A stretch of 52,876 bases of DNA from Halochromatium sp. (GCA_010912705.1 POWB01000004.1:1-52876); one strand, 5' to 3'. Numbered from the stretch's first letter, positions 1 through 9,151 are shown. Notes: a model not told the origin generated them from the sequence alone. Program-made: numbers and translations.

Positions 1-2
1 CA

Positions 3-110
3 ATCCCTGAGTTACTGTCTTACCGGGTGCCGGTCGATTTCCTCGACGCGCTACCTACATGCAAGCCCTTATTCGCCCTGCCGGACGAAAAAGTCCATCA
101 AGGAAAATGA
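3..110 (+). CDS. Possible C-terminal end of an upstream gene (partial)
   Basis: An open frame runs from the window edge to a TGA at 108-110 and gives about 35 residues ending in LPDEKVHQGK. Codon use looks coding, with no rare-codon clusters. The gene would lie just upstream of, and on the same strand as, the secreted amidase gene at 145. I do not recognise the family, and 35 residues are too few to assign a function; it may be a chance open frame. Confidence 0.3.
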   Translation: MPELLSYRVPVDFLDALPTCKPLFALPDEKVHQGK

Positions 111-144
111 GGGACACTACCAATTTTAACGACGGAGCAAAGTT

Positions 145-1681
145 ATGAGGCAATTGTTTTTTATAGTTATGTGGATATGTATCGCTATTCCTCCGGGACA
201 TGCACAAGAAATAAAAAATTCTGAGGATGATGCTCCCAATTCCACCCCCCTAAAAATTATATACTTAGCCAAAGATGGCCAGCCTGAGTCACAACATGGG
301 ATTGCCCCGAAGCCTGTGGGTCATTTCCGTGTTTGCGCTGTTCAACCTCCTGCTATCCCGACTAAATTGACCGGAGGTATCCAGGCTCAACAATTCAATT
401 GGCTGCTAAAACATGGATTGGTCACAGAGCGCTCCCTATTTGATGCGACCCAAATTTCTGAAGATCAGATCGTTAAAGCCGATATTTTAGGTATCTCTAA
501 ACCATTTGGCATGCCTAAAAGTATTAAATGGGGCGGAATGCAGGTAAACGATATTGTTTCATGGAATATTAATACGGCAATCCGGATTCTCAAATATGCA
601 TCAGAAATGCACATTGATGTAGTTGTGTTTTCAGAACTCTATCCTGTTCCTTTCTTTCCGTCATTCGCTTTACGCGACAAAGAAATTCAAAAGCTATTTT
701 GTTTCAACAAAAATGTATCAAAAAACAAAGAACTGGCTAGGCTTATAAAAGCGGGCCAGGAATACGGAGTGACATTTTCAATCGGAGTTCCCATTGAAGA
801 AGATGGCAAGATATATAACAGTAATTTATGGGTTCACAATGGAGAGGTAGTTCATCGTTATAACAAAACCAACATTCCAGGGGCAAAGTTTGACCCACAA
901 AAAATGAATGGAAAATATCAAAGATTTACACGAGAATATGAACTTTTTACGCCCGGCAAAGCCGAATCAAAACCAGTCGTTGTAGAAATTCAAGGAAAGA
1001 TGGTGATGCTAAGTTCTTTAATATGCCATGATCGACGATATGATGCAACGAGAGCGATGGAAGAAACTGGAGAACGGGTAGTAATCAATGAACTCAAAAA
1101 GAAATATCCTGACAAGTTAAATATCGAGAACATACCCGCTATTGTTGCTGTTCCCTATATTACTCGACTTTGGCCATTTTGCAGGCATCCAAAGGCGCTA
1201 ACTGCCTGAAAAATCGTAAGGGCAAGAATTTAGAAGGGGTCAGCAAGCCAGGACTCCAGAAGCAGACCCTTCGCTAAATCCTTTCCACAACACAAGCCAC
1301 TGAAAGTAAAGGGTTTGCGAGCCGCAAAAAATGGCCAAAGTCGAGTATATTACGCCCCGTACAATTTTTCCTCCAAATCCACAGCTGGATGCTCGGGCAT
1401 ATCGGGATCATTATCATGCCTTGGAAGCCATATCCATGAATGGTGCCCTTGTGCTTGCGTCCACGCGTGCAGAAGAAGATCTGGGGACGGAATTGATGGG
1501 GGGATCTGCCATATTTTCGCCGGCGTTTCAGAGTTCAATTAGTATTGATAACAATCGTGCCGCTTTGATCATCATCGATGTAGCTTTTGGGGAGCAAGAT
1601 TTTGCGTCTCGCAGAGCAATCAAATGGCAAATGAATTCATTTAATCCAATTCCTGTAATCAAAACTTTTTTGGATTTTTAA
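145..1681 (+). pseudogene. Secreted carbon-nitrogen hydrolase (nitrilase / N-carbamoylputrescine amidase type), split by a MITE
   Basis: The first part (145-1155) starts with a signal peptide (MRQLFFIVMWICIAIPPGHA) and carries the nitrilase triad: Glu164 in VVFSELYP, Lys241 in YNKTNIPG and Cys294 in SSLICHDRR. The reading stops at 1209, inside an inserted element. The missing C-terminus, with the family's GGSAIFSP motif, resumes in another frame and ends at 1681. Removing the 183-bp insert plus one copy of its 7-bp target repeat (190 bp) joins the two parts in frame as a protein of about 448 residues. An SD-like ggagcaaag precedes the ATG. Family members hydrolyse N-carbamoyl amides. The agmatine deiminase gene at 3947 makes N-carbamoylputrescine the likely substrate, here outside the cytoplasm. 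The intact 354-residue product lacks the C-terminal part of the fold and is probably inactive. Confidence 0.85.
1163..1345. mobile_element. MITE-like element with perfect 18-bp terminal inverted repeats and 7-bp target duplication
   Basis: The element begins ctcgactttggccatttt (1163-1180) and ends with the exact reverse complement (1328-1345). It is flanked by the direct repeat tatatta (1156-1162 and 1346-1352). It is 183 bp long and has no coding capacity for a transposase. It interrupts the nitrilase gene, and exact excision restores the frame. All of this is seen directly. The transposase that moved it is not identifiable from the window. Confidence 0.88.
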
Positions 1682-1861
1682 TGGTTCAGCTCAAGCGTAC
1701 TTTGGGCAAAATGACAGGGCATGGCGCCCCCATTGCGGAAGCACGACCAACCATCGGGAGGAGGTACGCGCTCACAGGGCCATCACCCATGAAGCCTAAA
1801 TCCATGTGAGATCAGGATGTTTTCCAGAGAAGAACGCTTCCATTGCAGTGACCAGCACGGG

Positions 1862-2452
1862 CTAGGTCTGTTCGCCTTGCAGCCGACATGCCTGGCGCAG
1901 GGACAAAATTCGTTGCGCCCATCGCTCGCCACGTTCGCTCATCGCGCCCAGGCTTTGTTTACGCCAGAGCACAGCGAAGCGCAGCATCCGTTCGGCGTGG
2001 TTGTTCGTCGGGGAAACGCCATAGTCCTCAAGGAACAGCCACAGGTGTCCCATCTTGCCGCGCAGCCGGCGAGTCAACTTTCCGGCATCGTCATTTCTGT
2101 CGGCGTACTTGGAAACCAGGCGAATGAAACGCGCATAAAACATGCTCCACTCGCCCACCGTGGGCGGCGTTTTCGCCATGCGACACAGTCGCTGCAACTC
2201 CTCTCGCGCCCAGGTTCCGCAGCGCGCTATTTCCTTGGCTCTTCGTTCGGAGTGCGTCTTGGCCTCACGGATGAGATGCGCCAGGCAACTCTGCCGCAGG
2301 CCGATTCAGGATCGATACACGCCGTAGCCGTCGCGGATAATGACGCCTGTCCAGTCCTTGACCAACGCTTCGAAGGCGGCCTTGGAGCTTCTGGGGTGGG
2401 TCATGAACAGCGCGGCCCTGGAACCATAACACTCGATCTTCGAGTTTTTAGG
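1862..2452 (-). pseudogene. IS66-family transposase, C-terminal remnant with an internal stop
   Basis: Read on the minus strand, the frame gives SKAAFEALVKDW...IIRDGYGVYRS, then a TGA (2306-2308), then IGLRQSCLAHLIREAK... and the IS66 C-terminal signature NNHAERMLRFAVLWRKQS followed by ERGERWAQRILSL. Both halves are in the same frame, so the stop looks like a Trp codon (TGG to TGA) nonsense change, as IS66 proteins usually have Trp there. The N-terminal half of the transposase and both element ends are missing. The fragment abuts the IS4 remnant, which suggests nested insertions. Confidence 0.85.
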
Positions 2453-2478
2453 TCTTGACTTTTGAGCCAACTATGTGG

Positions 2479-3639
2479 TCAGGCGCAAGCGCTTACCTCC
2501 GCGGCGCGGTAGCGCAAGGCGGGTGTCGGCTGTTGCCGACCCAGATCTCGTCCGCTCATGTGCTTGCTCGAGGGAGCGAGGGGAAACACCGCCTTGATCG
2601 CTTCGGCGAGCTGCTCGAATTGAACGCTGGGATCCTCGGCCTCGAGCACCCGTCGGAACATGTCCACCAACGCCTCCCCCTGGCAACGCTGTCGCAGGCT
2701 GCCCACGGTGCACGCGGGCGCCTGGTGGCTCAGGCGGGCTTGCTGCTCGGGGTGAAGGATGAGAACATGGTCGAGCAGCAGACTCAGGATCAGGCTGCGG
2801 CTTGATCCCTCTTCGTCAGGCTGTTTGGCCAACTGCCCCCACCCTTCATTGAGCTTCCAGTCCTCCAGAAACACCTCCACCTGCCATCTGCAGAGAGACC
2901 ATAGAAGCTTTTCGCTGGCCTGCTCGGGGGTCTCGACCGGGAGATTGGTGAGCAGCAGCCAATCCAGGGGATCTTCGCCGGCAGGCGGGTTGGGCTCGGT
3001 GGCTAACAGGGCGGCCACAGTCACATCGGCCAAGGTGCGATCAGGCCGCGCGGGTGCCTTCAAGGTCACGCGCACCACCTTGATCTGCTGCTGCACAGTG
3101 CGTGCTGGGCGTCCTTTGGCGGCGGGTTTGTCGAAGGTGATTTCGCTGAGCACAGCGGCGGCCTGAAGGACTTCGCGCAGCGTGCGTCCATCGCTGAGCT
3201 GACGATCGCGGTGCTGCACGCGCACCAACCAGTCGGCGCCCTGCTCGGGACAGGGGGCTTCGACGAAGAGATCATGGAGGTCGCCTTCGCGATCGGCAAT
3301 GTAGGTCAAGCGGGTTTCGGTGAGGGGCTCAGCCAGCGCGTTGACGCGCGCAAAGCCATCGACCCAACGCACGCTCTCTTTGTCTTCGAGGGGTCGGTTG
3401 GGGTCTTTGGCCTCGCCGAGGCTGCCGGGCTCGCGCGCCCAGCTGTACAGATCGAGCAGCCCGAGCGGCACCCGATCGGGAGTGACGGCCAGGGTGGGAT
3501 GCAGATAGAGCCCCCAGCGGCTCTCATCGTTCAGTGGCCCAAGGCCGGCGATGCCCTTCTTCGTCGTGTAGTCCAGCTCGGTGGTGTCTTGGATGCACAA
3601 GACCCGGGGATGCTCACGCAGTGGCGGCCGCGGGCAGTA
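2479..3639 (-). pseudogene. IS4-family (Tn5-like) transposase, N-terminally truncated
   Basis: The frame contains the DDE residues in their usual context: LCIQDTTELDY (first Asp), YIADREGDLHDL (second Asp) and CRWQVEVFLEDWK with the Glu and Lys of the Y(2)R(3)E(6)K signature. The signature Tyr is Ser here (S-L-C-R). The frame can be followed upstream to about 3639 (REHPRVLCIQD), but the N-terminal DNA-binding domain of about 90 residues is absent. The sequence there joins an ISKra4-type fragment. A TTG start at 3600 is possible but unlikely to be used. Probably inactive. Confidence 0.82.
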
Positions 3640-3881
3640 AGCTTGGTCTCGCCGACGCGAATCGGGCTACCGTCGGTGCCAAAGCGCCCCAGGGCCTCCT
3701 CGGTCACACAACACCCGACGGCGTTGGTCGCCTCCAGAATGGCCCCGTCCACCTCCATCAGGCTACCACTCAGGCGCACCATCACTTCAACCGTCACGTC
3801 GTCACCCGAACGTTTGACCACCTGCGTCACATTCGCCACCCCACTCTCTTTTAAATCAGAAGGTTGCAGCGCACCCCTCAA
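3640..3881 (-). pseudogene. ISKra4-family transposase, N-terminal fragment
   Basis: The minus-strand frame reads SLMEVDGAILEATNAVG, EEALGRFGTDGSPIRVG and ETKLTARGR, which I recognise as the conserved N-terminus of ISKra4-type transposases (the FDTDGSPI / KLTSKG block). It breaks off at about 3640, where the IS4 coding frame begins. Only about 80 residues of a protein of roughly 450 residues remain. Confidence 0.6.
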
Positions 3882-3946
3882 CGGAGCCTTATGTCAAGGC
3901 CGCCCCCCTTATTAAGGTAGAATTCATCTACCCCTAAGTTTAGGAT

Positions 3947-5281
3947 ATGAAAACGATGAAAAAGCATAAGTTCAATTGCCTGGGACTGAGATTGATTCTG
4001 CTTGCGCTCACTCTTATGGCTTGCACACTAGGGGCGTCGGGCGCGCCAAGTCTTGATAACGCAACCTTTGATCAGAAGGTGAAAAAAACAGGACAATTCA
4101 CCATGCCTGGCGAGTTTGACCCCATTGAATCCGTGTGGCTGGCTTTTCCAGTTTACAACAATCTGGCAGATCACCCTATTTTAGATGTTCAGGGTTCCAT
4201 GATTGAGGCTCTGACCACTCATCTTTTTGTAGACTTGATTGTTCAGGACGAAGCGGACAAGGCAAGGGCGCAAAAATGGATTTCAACACTTAATGCTCCC
4301 TCCGGAAAAGTTCGCTACCATCTTATTCCCCATACCGATGTCTGGATTCGGGATATGGGTCCCATTTCCCTTTCAAACGGCGAGAGTCAGCTCAAAGTTG
4401 CCGATTTTGGTTTTGATCAATGGAGCTATGCCAAGCCCACAGATCCTGACGCCATGACGGATGAACGAGTTGACCGCCTTGTCGCACAAAAATTAGATCT
4501 GCCCATTGTTCGCTCCTCTTTGATCAGCGAGGGAGGCGATCGTGAATTCAATGGACGCGGTACCATGCTCACCACCGAGGCGGTTGAACTACAGCGCAAT
4601 CCAGAAATGACCAAGGAGCAAATTACCGAGGAGTTCAAGCGTGTTTTTAATATTGACAATATCATCTGGCTAAAACAGGGGCTGGCTGACGACGACCTCA
4701 CTTATGAAGGTCCACTACCCAACGGAAACCTGCCGGTCATGACAACCGGCGGTCATATTGATGAATACGCGCGTTTTGCAGATTCGCGTACAATTCTGCT
4801 AGCTGAGGTCTCCGAGCATGAACGCCGGACCAATCCGGTTGACGCCATCACTTATGAACGAATGGAAACTAACTGCGAAATTCTCAGCAAGGCAGTGGAT
4901 CAGGATGGCAAGCCTTTCAATATCGTGCGCGTCCCAATTGCTGAGCCAATAGAACTAACCGTGACTGAAAAAGACCCCATTTACAACATGCTAGCCGACC
5001 TTGAGTACAAGAGCGGATTTACCTTTAGAAGAGGCGAACCCGTGACCATCGAAATCGCCGCCAGTTATATGAACTTCCTGATTGCCAACGAAGTTGTTCT
5101 GGTTCCAGCTTACTGGGAACCGGGACGGAGTGAGTTAATAAAGGAAAAGGATGCGCGGGTTCAGGAAATTTTTGAAAAGGTTTTCCCGGGTCGAACCATA
5201 GCGCGTATCAATCCGGAAAATGTAAACGCCGGGGGTGGCGGGATGCATTGTATTTCCCAACAAATGCCCAAGAGTCGTTAA
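3947..5281 (+). CDS. Exported agmatine deiminase / peptidylarginine deiminase-family protein
   Basis: A 444-residue protein of the bacterial agmatine deiminase family (guanidine-group modifying fold), which converts agmatine to N-carbamoylputrescine and ammonia. Active-site blocks are present: VWIRDMGP, the SEGGDREFNGRG segment, TGGHIDEYARF, and the catalytic Cys435 in GGGGMHCISQQMP. Unlike cytoplasmic AguA (about 350-370 residues), it carries an N-terminal hydrophobic segment (residues 12-30) with LMAC, a possible lipobox. It is therefore likely exported or membrane-anchored. The split amidase at 145-1681 would catalyse the next step to putrescine. The composition is AT-richer than the housekeeping genes further along, in keeping with acquisition. 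An alternative substrate such as a peptidyl-arginine or another guanidine cannot be excluded. Confidence 0.8.
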   Translation: MKTMKKHKFNCLGLRLILLALTLMACTLGASGAPSLDNATFDQKVKKTGQFTMPGEFDPIESVWLAFPVYNNLADHPILDVQGSMIEALTTHLFVDLIVQDEADKARAQKWISTLNAPSGKVRYHLIPHTDVWIRDMGPISLSNGESQLKVADFGFDQWSYAKPTDPDAMTDERVDRLVAQKLDLPIVRSSLISEGGDREFNGRGTMLTTEAVELQRNPEMTKEQITEEFKRVFNIDNIIWLKQGLADDDLTYEGPLPNGNLPVMTTGGHIDEYARFADSRTILLAEVSEHERRTNPVDAITYERMETNCEILSKAVDQDGKPFNIVRVPIAEPIELTVTEKDPIYNMLADLEYKSGFTFRRGEPVTIEIAASYMNFLIANEVVLVPAYWEPGRSELIKEKDARVQEIFEKVFPGRTIARINPENVNAGGGGMHCISQQMPKSR

Positions 5282-5532
5282 TCTTAAACGGCAGCGCTCC
5301 AGCATAATGAAGCCCGATACCGGCTCGGTGCCGCCAAACCCATTCCTGGGCAACTGGCCGGATGAAGCGCCATTCCCGCTAGGTTCGCGAAAAAGGCCGC
5401 CTCTGCGGCGGCACCCGCGGGCTTCTGTTCCTCCCCAGCGCCGCAGGGTCGCGCGTGCCACCCCAAGGGTGTCCGCGCGCTGGCGCTGCCGCTCTGACCC
5501 TTCCCGCATCAGTGATGAACAATTTGAATTAA

Positions 5533-5545
5533 CGTGACAGTATAC
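5533..5545. repeat. Left copy of the inverted repeat bracketing the RAYT gene
   Basis: The sequence gtgacagtatac lies at 5534-5545, just past the 3' end of the transposase gene. Its inverted counterpart (gtaaactgtcac, 6290-6301) lies upstream of the gene start, with 11 of 12 positions matching. REP-associated transposases are usually flanked by short inverted repeats of this kind. Confidence 0.55.
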
Positions 5546-5550
5546 CCAAC

Positions 5551-6254
5551 CTAATCATGCGCCGAGTCAGGGAAAAGCTTACCGGTGTCAGATTCTTTTC
5601 TTTGAGGCTTAGGACCTAGTTTCTGTGTTCGAAGCACCCGTCCAAGGCGTGCTTCGACGCCAGAGAGAAAGGCATTCGAGCCTAAAGGGCGGCCGGTGCG
5701 CATGTGCCGGTGAAAGGTGTCCACCATGGGCTCGACAGGCTCATCGACGAGATATTGAGACCAATTGGGTATCAAGTCCAACAGCGGCTGCACGCGCACG
5801 AGTTCGTCATCGTGACCGCTCAGATGGGCGCGTGCACTCGACCAAGGCCATTGCTCAGGCGTCTTGCACAAGCCCGCCCGGATTGGGTTGCGCTCGACAT
5901 AGCGCGCTGCCGCCAGCTGATGAGGCTCATCCATGACGAAAGAGTGGAAGCGCTCCTGCCAGAGGTGGCCAAGCCAGCCTTGGCGGAGGTTGATCATCCG
6001 CGTGTAGCGCCGATGCGCCTCCCCGAGCGCACCGCGCAGCCCATCTTCGGTACTGGGCACCAAGATCAGATGCACGTGGTTCGGCATCAAGCAGTACGCC
6101 CAGACTTGCGTCCCACAGCGCTTGCATGAAGCGGCAATCAGCGCGCGGTAGCCAGCGTAGTCGGCATCGACAAAGAACGTTTCCTGACGCCGGTTGCCAC
6201 GCTGGTCACATGATGGGGTAAGCCAGGGACGACGACGCGAGCGATTCTGGCCAT
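5551..6254 (-). pseudogene. REP-associated tyrosine transposase (RAYT, Y1/HUH), frameshifted
   Basis: The gene starts at the ATG at 6252-6254 (MARIARVVVPGLPHHVT). One base then appears to be missing at about 6204: gctggtcac would need to be gctgggtcac. After that point the downstream frame continues as the expected QRGNRRQETFFVDADYAGYR, the HUH block LMPNHVHLILV, WLGHLWQERFHSF, and the catalytic-Tyr region AARYVERNPIRAGL. Corrected, it would be about 233 residues, normal for the family. RAYTs mobilise REP/BIME hairpins. The single indel could be a recent mutation or a sequencing error; the rest of the protein is well preserved. Confidence 0.85.
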
Positions 6255-6280
6255 GATGGATTCCTTGAGGGCAGCCGGAG

Positions 6281-6308
6281 AGGGGTTTAGTAAACTGTCA
6301 CCGGAACC
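6281..6308. repeat. REP-like hairpin upstream of the RAYT gene
   Basis: The segment has the shape aggggtt ... aacccct and can form a 7-bp stem. The loop holds gtaaactgtcac (6290-6301), the inverted partner of the repeat at 5534-5545. Its place directly upstream of a RAYT gene fits a REP/terminal hairpin recognised by that transposase; this role is inferred. Confidence 0.5.
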
Positions 6309-6436
6309 CCTGCGTCGGCGCGGAAAACGATGGAATATGCGCGGACGGCGCGACGGCGGCACCCATACCGGCCATTATAGAGTGCACAGATGTGGCGCGA
6401 CATGTTGCAGTTCGTCCCAGCCAGGGCAAACCCGTT

Positions 6437-6931
6437 CTACCCCGCCTGGACGGCTGCGCGGCTTGCGCGTGGCTTCGTGTTGTCGGTCATGAGGAAATAA
6501 TCGCAGATCCGGCGCACGCGCCGGGCGAGCTTGTCGATGGTGGCGGCGACGGAGTCATCGCTGTTGGCCTTGATGAGCGCCTCTGGCATCCGCCAGCGGC
6601 AGTGGGTGGCGAGCATGCGGATCAGCACAATGGTCGCCGCGCCGAGCGCATAGCCAAGATCGGGTGGCAGTCCAACAAGCTGGGTCGTCAGCGCCTGCAG
6701 CAGCAGTCCGATGATGATCGGCGTCGCATAGAGCTCGGGTGAGACCAGCAGTGTCTCGCGCCCGGTGAGGGTGTCGCGCAGCAGGCCGCCGCCGAGGGCC
6801 GTGACGATGGCGACCACCACCGCCCCGAACAGATCGATTCGGGTGCCCATGGCGGCGAGAATGCCGGAGGCAGCAAAGGCCGCGGTTGCCAGCAGGCCGA
6901 GTAGATAGAGGATGTCCATGGCACTGATCAT
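6437..6931 (-). CDS. UPF0126/TRIC-type membrane protein with one of its two repeats missing
   Basis: A 164-residue membrane protein with about four predicted helices (near residues 7-27, 35-53, 67-87, 94-112). Family members are about 200 residues and contain two copies of a domain with a glycine-rich GGGxLRD signature. Here residues 5-55 look like the first copy (FAASGILAAMGTRIDLFG, then VTALGGGLLRD). Directly after the RD the sequence continues as the end of the second copy (SPELYATPIIIGLLLQAL...LIRMLATHCRWRMP). This looks like a collapse by recombination between the two GGG-RD motifs. The C-terminal tail of about 40 residues is polar. TRIC-type proteins are cation channels in some organisms; whether the single-repeat form works, for example as a larger oligomer, is unknown. 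Confidence 0.75.
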   Translation of the reverse strand: MISAMDILYLLGLLATAAFAASGILAAMGTRIDLFGAVVVAIVTALGGGLLRDTLTGRETLLVSPELYATPIIIGLLLQALTTQLVGLPPDLGYALGAATIVLIRMLATHCRWRMPEALIKANSDDSVAATIDKLARRVRRICDYFLMTDNTKPRASRAAVQAG

Positions 6932-7159
6932 AACGCCCTGTGATTTTCAGTGTTGGCGATCGAGCTTGATGCCCAGGTTCCGCGTAAAATATGCCGTCAG
7001 GGAAACTCCCGGAAACGCGCGCGCAGGCGCTATGCTCGACGTGCGGCCGCCGCGCAGTCTGGCGTTGACGATGCATCCCCCCGCTAGCTTTCTTGCACCG
7101 GCAAACCCGGTCACTCAGGACGGCATCGATTCTCTATACGTCTTCCCATCGGTCAATCA

Positions 7160-9070
7160 ATGAAGAAGAAAACCTGTCTATTGCGTCCGCTCCGGGCAGC
7201 GGCAGTCCCGCGTTCGGTCATCGGTCTGCTGCTCGGAGTGCTCGTCGCCAATCCCGCGGGGGCCGCGCCGAGCAGCCCGGTCTATCGCTTCTGGAACCCA
7301 GTGATCGCTGATCATTTCTTGACCATCAGCCCGGCCGAAGCCGATACCCTGATCACGGCACCGGAGCACAACTGGCAGTTCGAGGGCGTCGCCTGGCAGG
7401 CCTACGAGACCCCGACGCACGACACTAAAGCCATCGCACGCTTCTGGCGTGATGACCCTCAGCGCCACTACTTCACAGCCAATCCTGCCGAGATCGCGGC
7501 ACTTCAAGCGCCGGGTTCCCCTTGGCGCTACGAAGGTACGGCCTGGCACTCACCGCCGCTTGGCGCCTGTGGAGTTGGGCCAAACGGAGAGCCCCAAGGG
7601 CTCGATCCGGTGTTTCGGTACTGGAATGAAAGCCTGCAGGCGCACTTCTTTACCGCCGCCCAGAGCGAGGTCGCGCACATCTTCGCCAATCTACCGGAAT
7701 GGCGCTTCGAGTCGCTGGTCTGGTCGGCGCCCGGTGCGCATCAAACCTCACAGCGCGTACTGTCGATCACCGATGTCCACTTCAACCCCTTCGCCGACCC
7801 CGAGTTGGTCGCCGATCTTGCCATGATGCCCGGCGCGGCCTGGGACGATTTTCTGGCCATGCACGCGAGTACTGAGTTACCCAAAACTGGCCAGCCGACC
7901 AACTACGCACTGCTGACGACCATTCTCGAGAACGCCCGCCTGCGGGTACCGGCGCCAGATTTTATCCTGTACACCGGCGACTTTCTCGCTCATGGCTTCA
8001 ATCGTCAATTCGCAGCTACCTTCCCGGATGCGCCGCCCGGAGCCCTTGAGGACTTCATCCTGAAGACCGTGACCTTCCTCACTACCAAACTGCGGGCGAC
8101 CTATCCTCAGGCACCAATCTTCTTTACCCTCGGCAACAATGATTCCTTCGCCGGGGATTACGCGCTCGTCGACGGCGGACCCTTTCTCGAACGCACCGCC
8201 GAGCTTTTCCTCCACAGCTGGCTCGGAACGAGCGTGGAGCCGGCCGACTACCTGACCAGCTATCTCGATCACGGAAATTTCAGCGCAACCATGCCTGGGG
8301 TCGAGAACGGGCGGCTGATTTCCTTCAACTCGGTCTTCTTCTCGCCTCGTCATCCCGATGAGGGCATCGAGGCCACCATGGACGCCCAGCTCGACTGGCT
8401 TGAGGCCGAACTCGATCGTGCCGCTGCCGCGGGAGAGCAGGTCTGGCTCCTGAGTCACATCCCGCCCAGCGTCGATGTCTTCGCCACCTTGCGTAGCCAG
8501 CCGCGCGCCGCCGTCTCCCAATGGCGCGAGGAGACTTTGCCGCGCTACCTCGACATCGTCCGCGATCATGCCCCGACCATCGTCTTCGGCCAGGCTGGAC
8601 ACACGCACATGGACGACTTCCGTCTGGTCAGTCAAGCCGGTGGGCCCTGGCCAGATGAAGAACCTGAGCTGATCAAGATCACCCCATCGGTGACACCCCT
8701 GTTCGGCAACAACCCCGCCTATCAGGTCTATGGCTATGATTCCGCGACCGGCGAGGTCATCGACATCGACACCTTTTACCTGAACCTAAGCGACTGGGAC
8801 GGGAGTGCGCTGACACAGCCAAGCTGGGTTCGGTATGAATACGACTTCTCCGCTACCTACGGACTGCCGCCGGATGCCTGGGGCTTTAACGCGCTGTATC
8901 AGAGCCTGCCATTCGACCCCGCGCGTCGCGATAGCTACCTGCTACATTATGGCTCCGCTAACGATCCTTCCGGCATTGCCGCCGATTGGGAAGCCTACTG
9001 GTGCGGCATTGGCGCCCTGACCACGGCCGAGTACCGAGCTCAATGTCCAGCCGTTTTCGACGGGCAATAA
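7160..9070 (+). CDS. Secreted acid sphingomyelinase-like metallophosphoesterase with DUF5648-like repeats
   Basis: 636 residues. A signal peptide ends near NPAGAA (about residue 36). Three repeats of the DUF5648 type follow at about 40-90, 93-130 and 150-195 (YRFWNPVIADHFLTISPAE, ARFWRDDPQRHYFTANPAE, FRYWNESLQAHFFTAAQSE), each ending in a W-F/Y-E-x-x-x-W segment. Such repeats occur on secreted and surface proteins. The C-terminal calcineurin-like domain has the metal ligands in ITDVHFNP, YTGDFLAHG, TLGNNDS, LSHIPPS and AGHTHMDDF. The overall order resembles acid sphingomyelinase-like phosphodiesterases. The likely reaction is hydrolysis of a phosphodiester, such as a phospholipid head group, outside the cell. 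The substrate is not shown by the sequence. It is a single gene, with no obvious operon partner. Confidence 0.82.
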   Translation: MKKKTCLLRPLRAAAVPRSVIGLLLGVLVANPAGAAPSSPVYRFWNPVIADHFLTISPAEADTLITAPEHNWQFEGVAWQAYETPTHDTKAIARFWRDDPQRHYFTANPAEIAALQAPGSPWRYEGTAWHSPPLGACGVGPNGEPQGLDPVFRYWNESLQAHFFTAAQSEVAHIFANLPEWRFESLVWSAPGAHQTSQRVLSITDVHFNPFADPELVADLAMMPGAAWDDFLAMHASTELPKTGQPTNYALLTTILENARLRVPAPDFILYTGDFLAHGFNRQFAATFPDAPPGALEDFILKTVTFLTTKLRATYPQAPIFFTLGNNDSFAGDYALVDGGPFLERTAELFLHSWLGTSVEPADYLTSYLDHGNFSATMPGVENGRLISFNSVFFSPRHPDEGIEATMDAQLDWLEAELDRAAAAGEQVWLLSHIPPSVDVFATLRSQPRAAVSQWREETLPRYLDIVRDHAPTIVFGQAGHTHMDDFRLVSQAGGPWPDEEPELIKITPSVTPLFGNNPAYQVYGYDSATGEVIDIDTFYLNLSDWDGSALTQPSWVRYEYDFSATYGLPPDAWGFNALYQSLPFDPARRDSYLLHYGSANDPSGIAADWEAYWCGIGALTTAEYRAQCPAVFDGQ

Positions 9071-9151
9071 ACCCATGCGATCGGTGTCGCTGCACTAAGG
9101 TCGGTCCTTGACGATAGAATTCGTTGACTCAATCGAGAAGAAAAGCAAACC

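Noticed and set aside
2306..2308. In-frame TGA in the IS66 frame as a selenocysteine codon
   Set aside because: IS66 transposases usually have Trp (TGG) here, no SECIS-like hairpin is apparent, and the gene is truncated anyway.
5135..5509. Minus-strand frame after the agmatine deiminase gene as a protein
   Set aside because: It overlaps the end of a conserved gene, is rich in Arg/Gly and has no motif.
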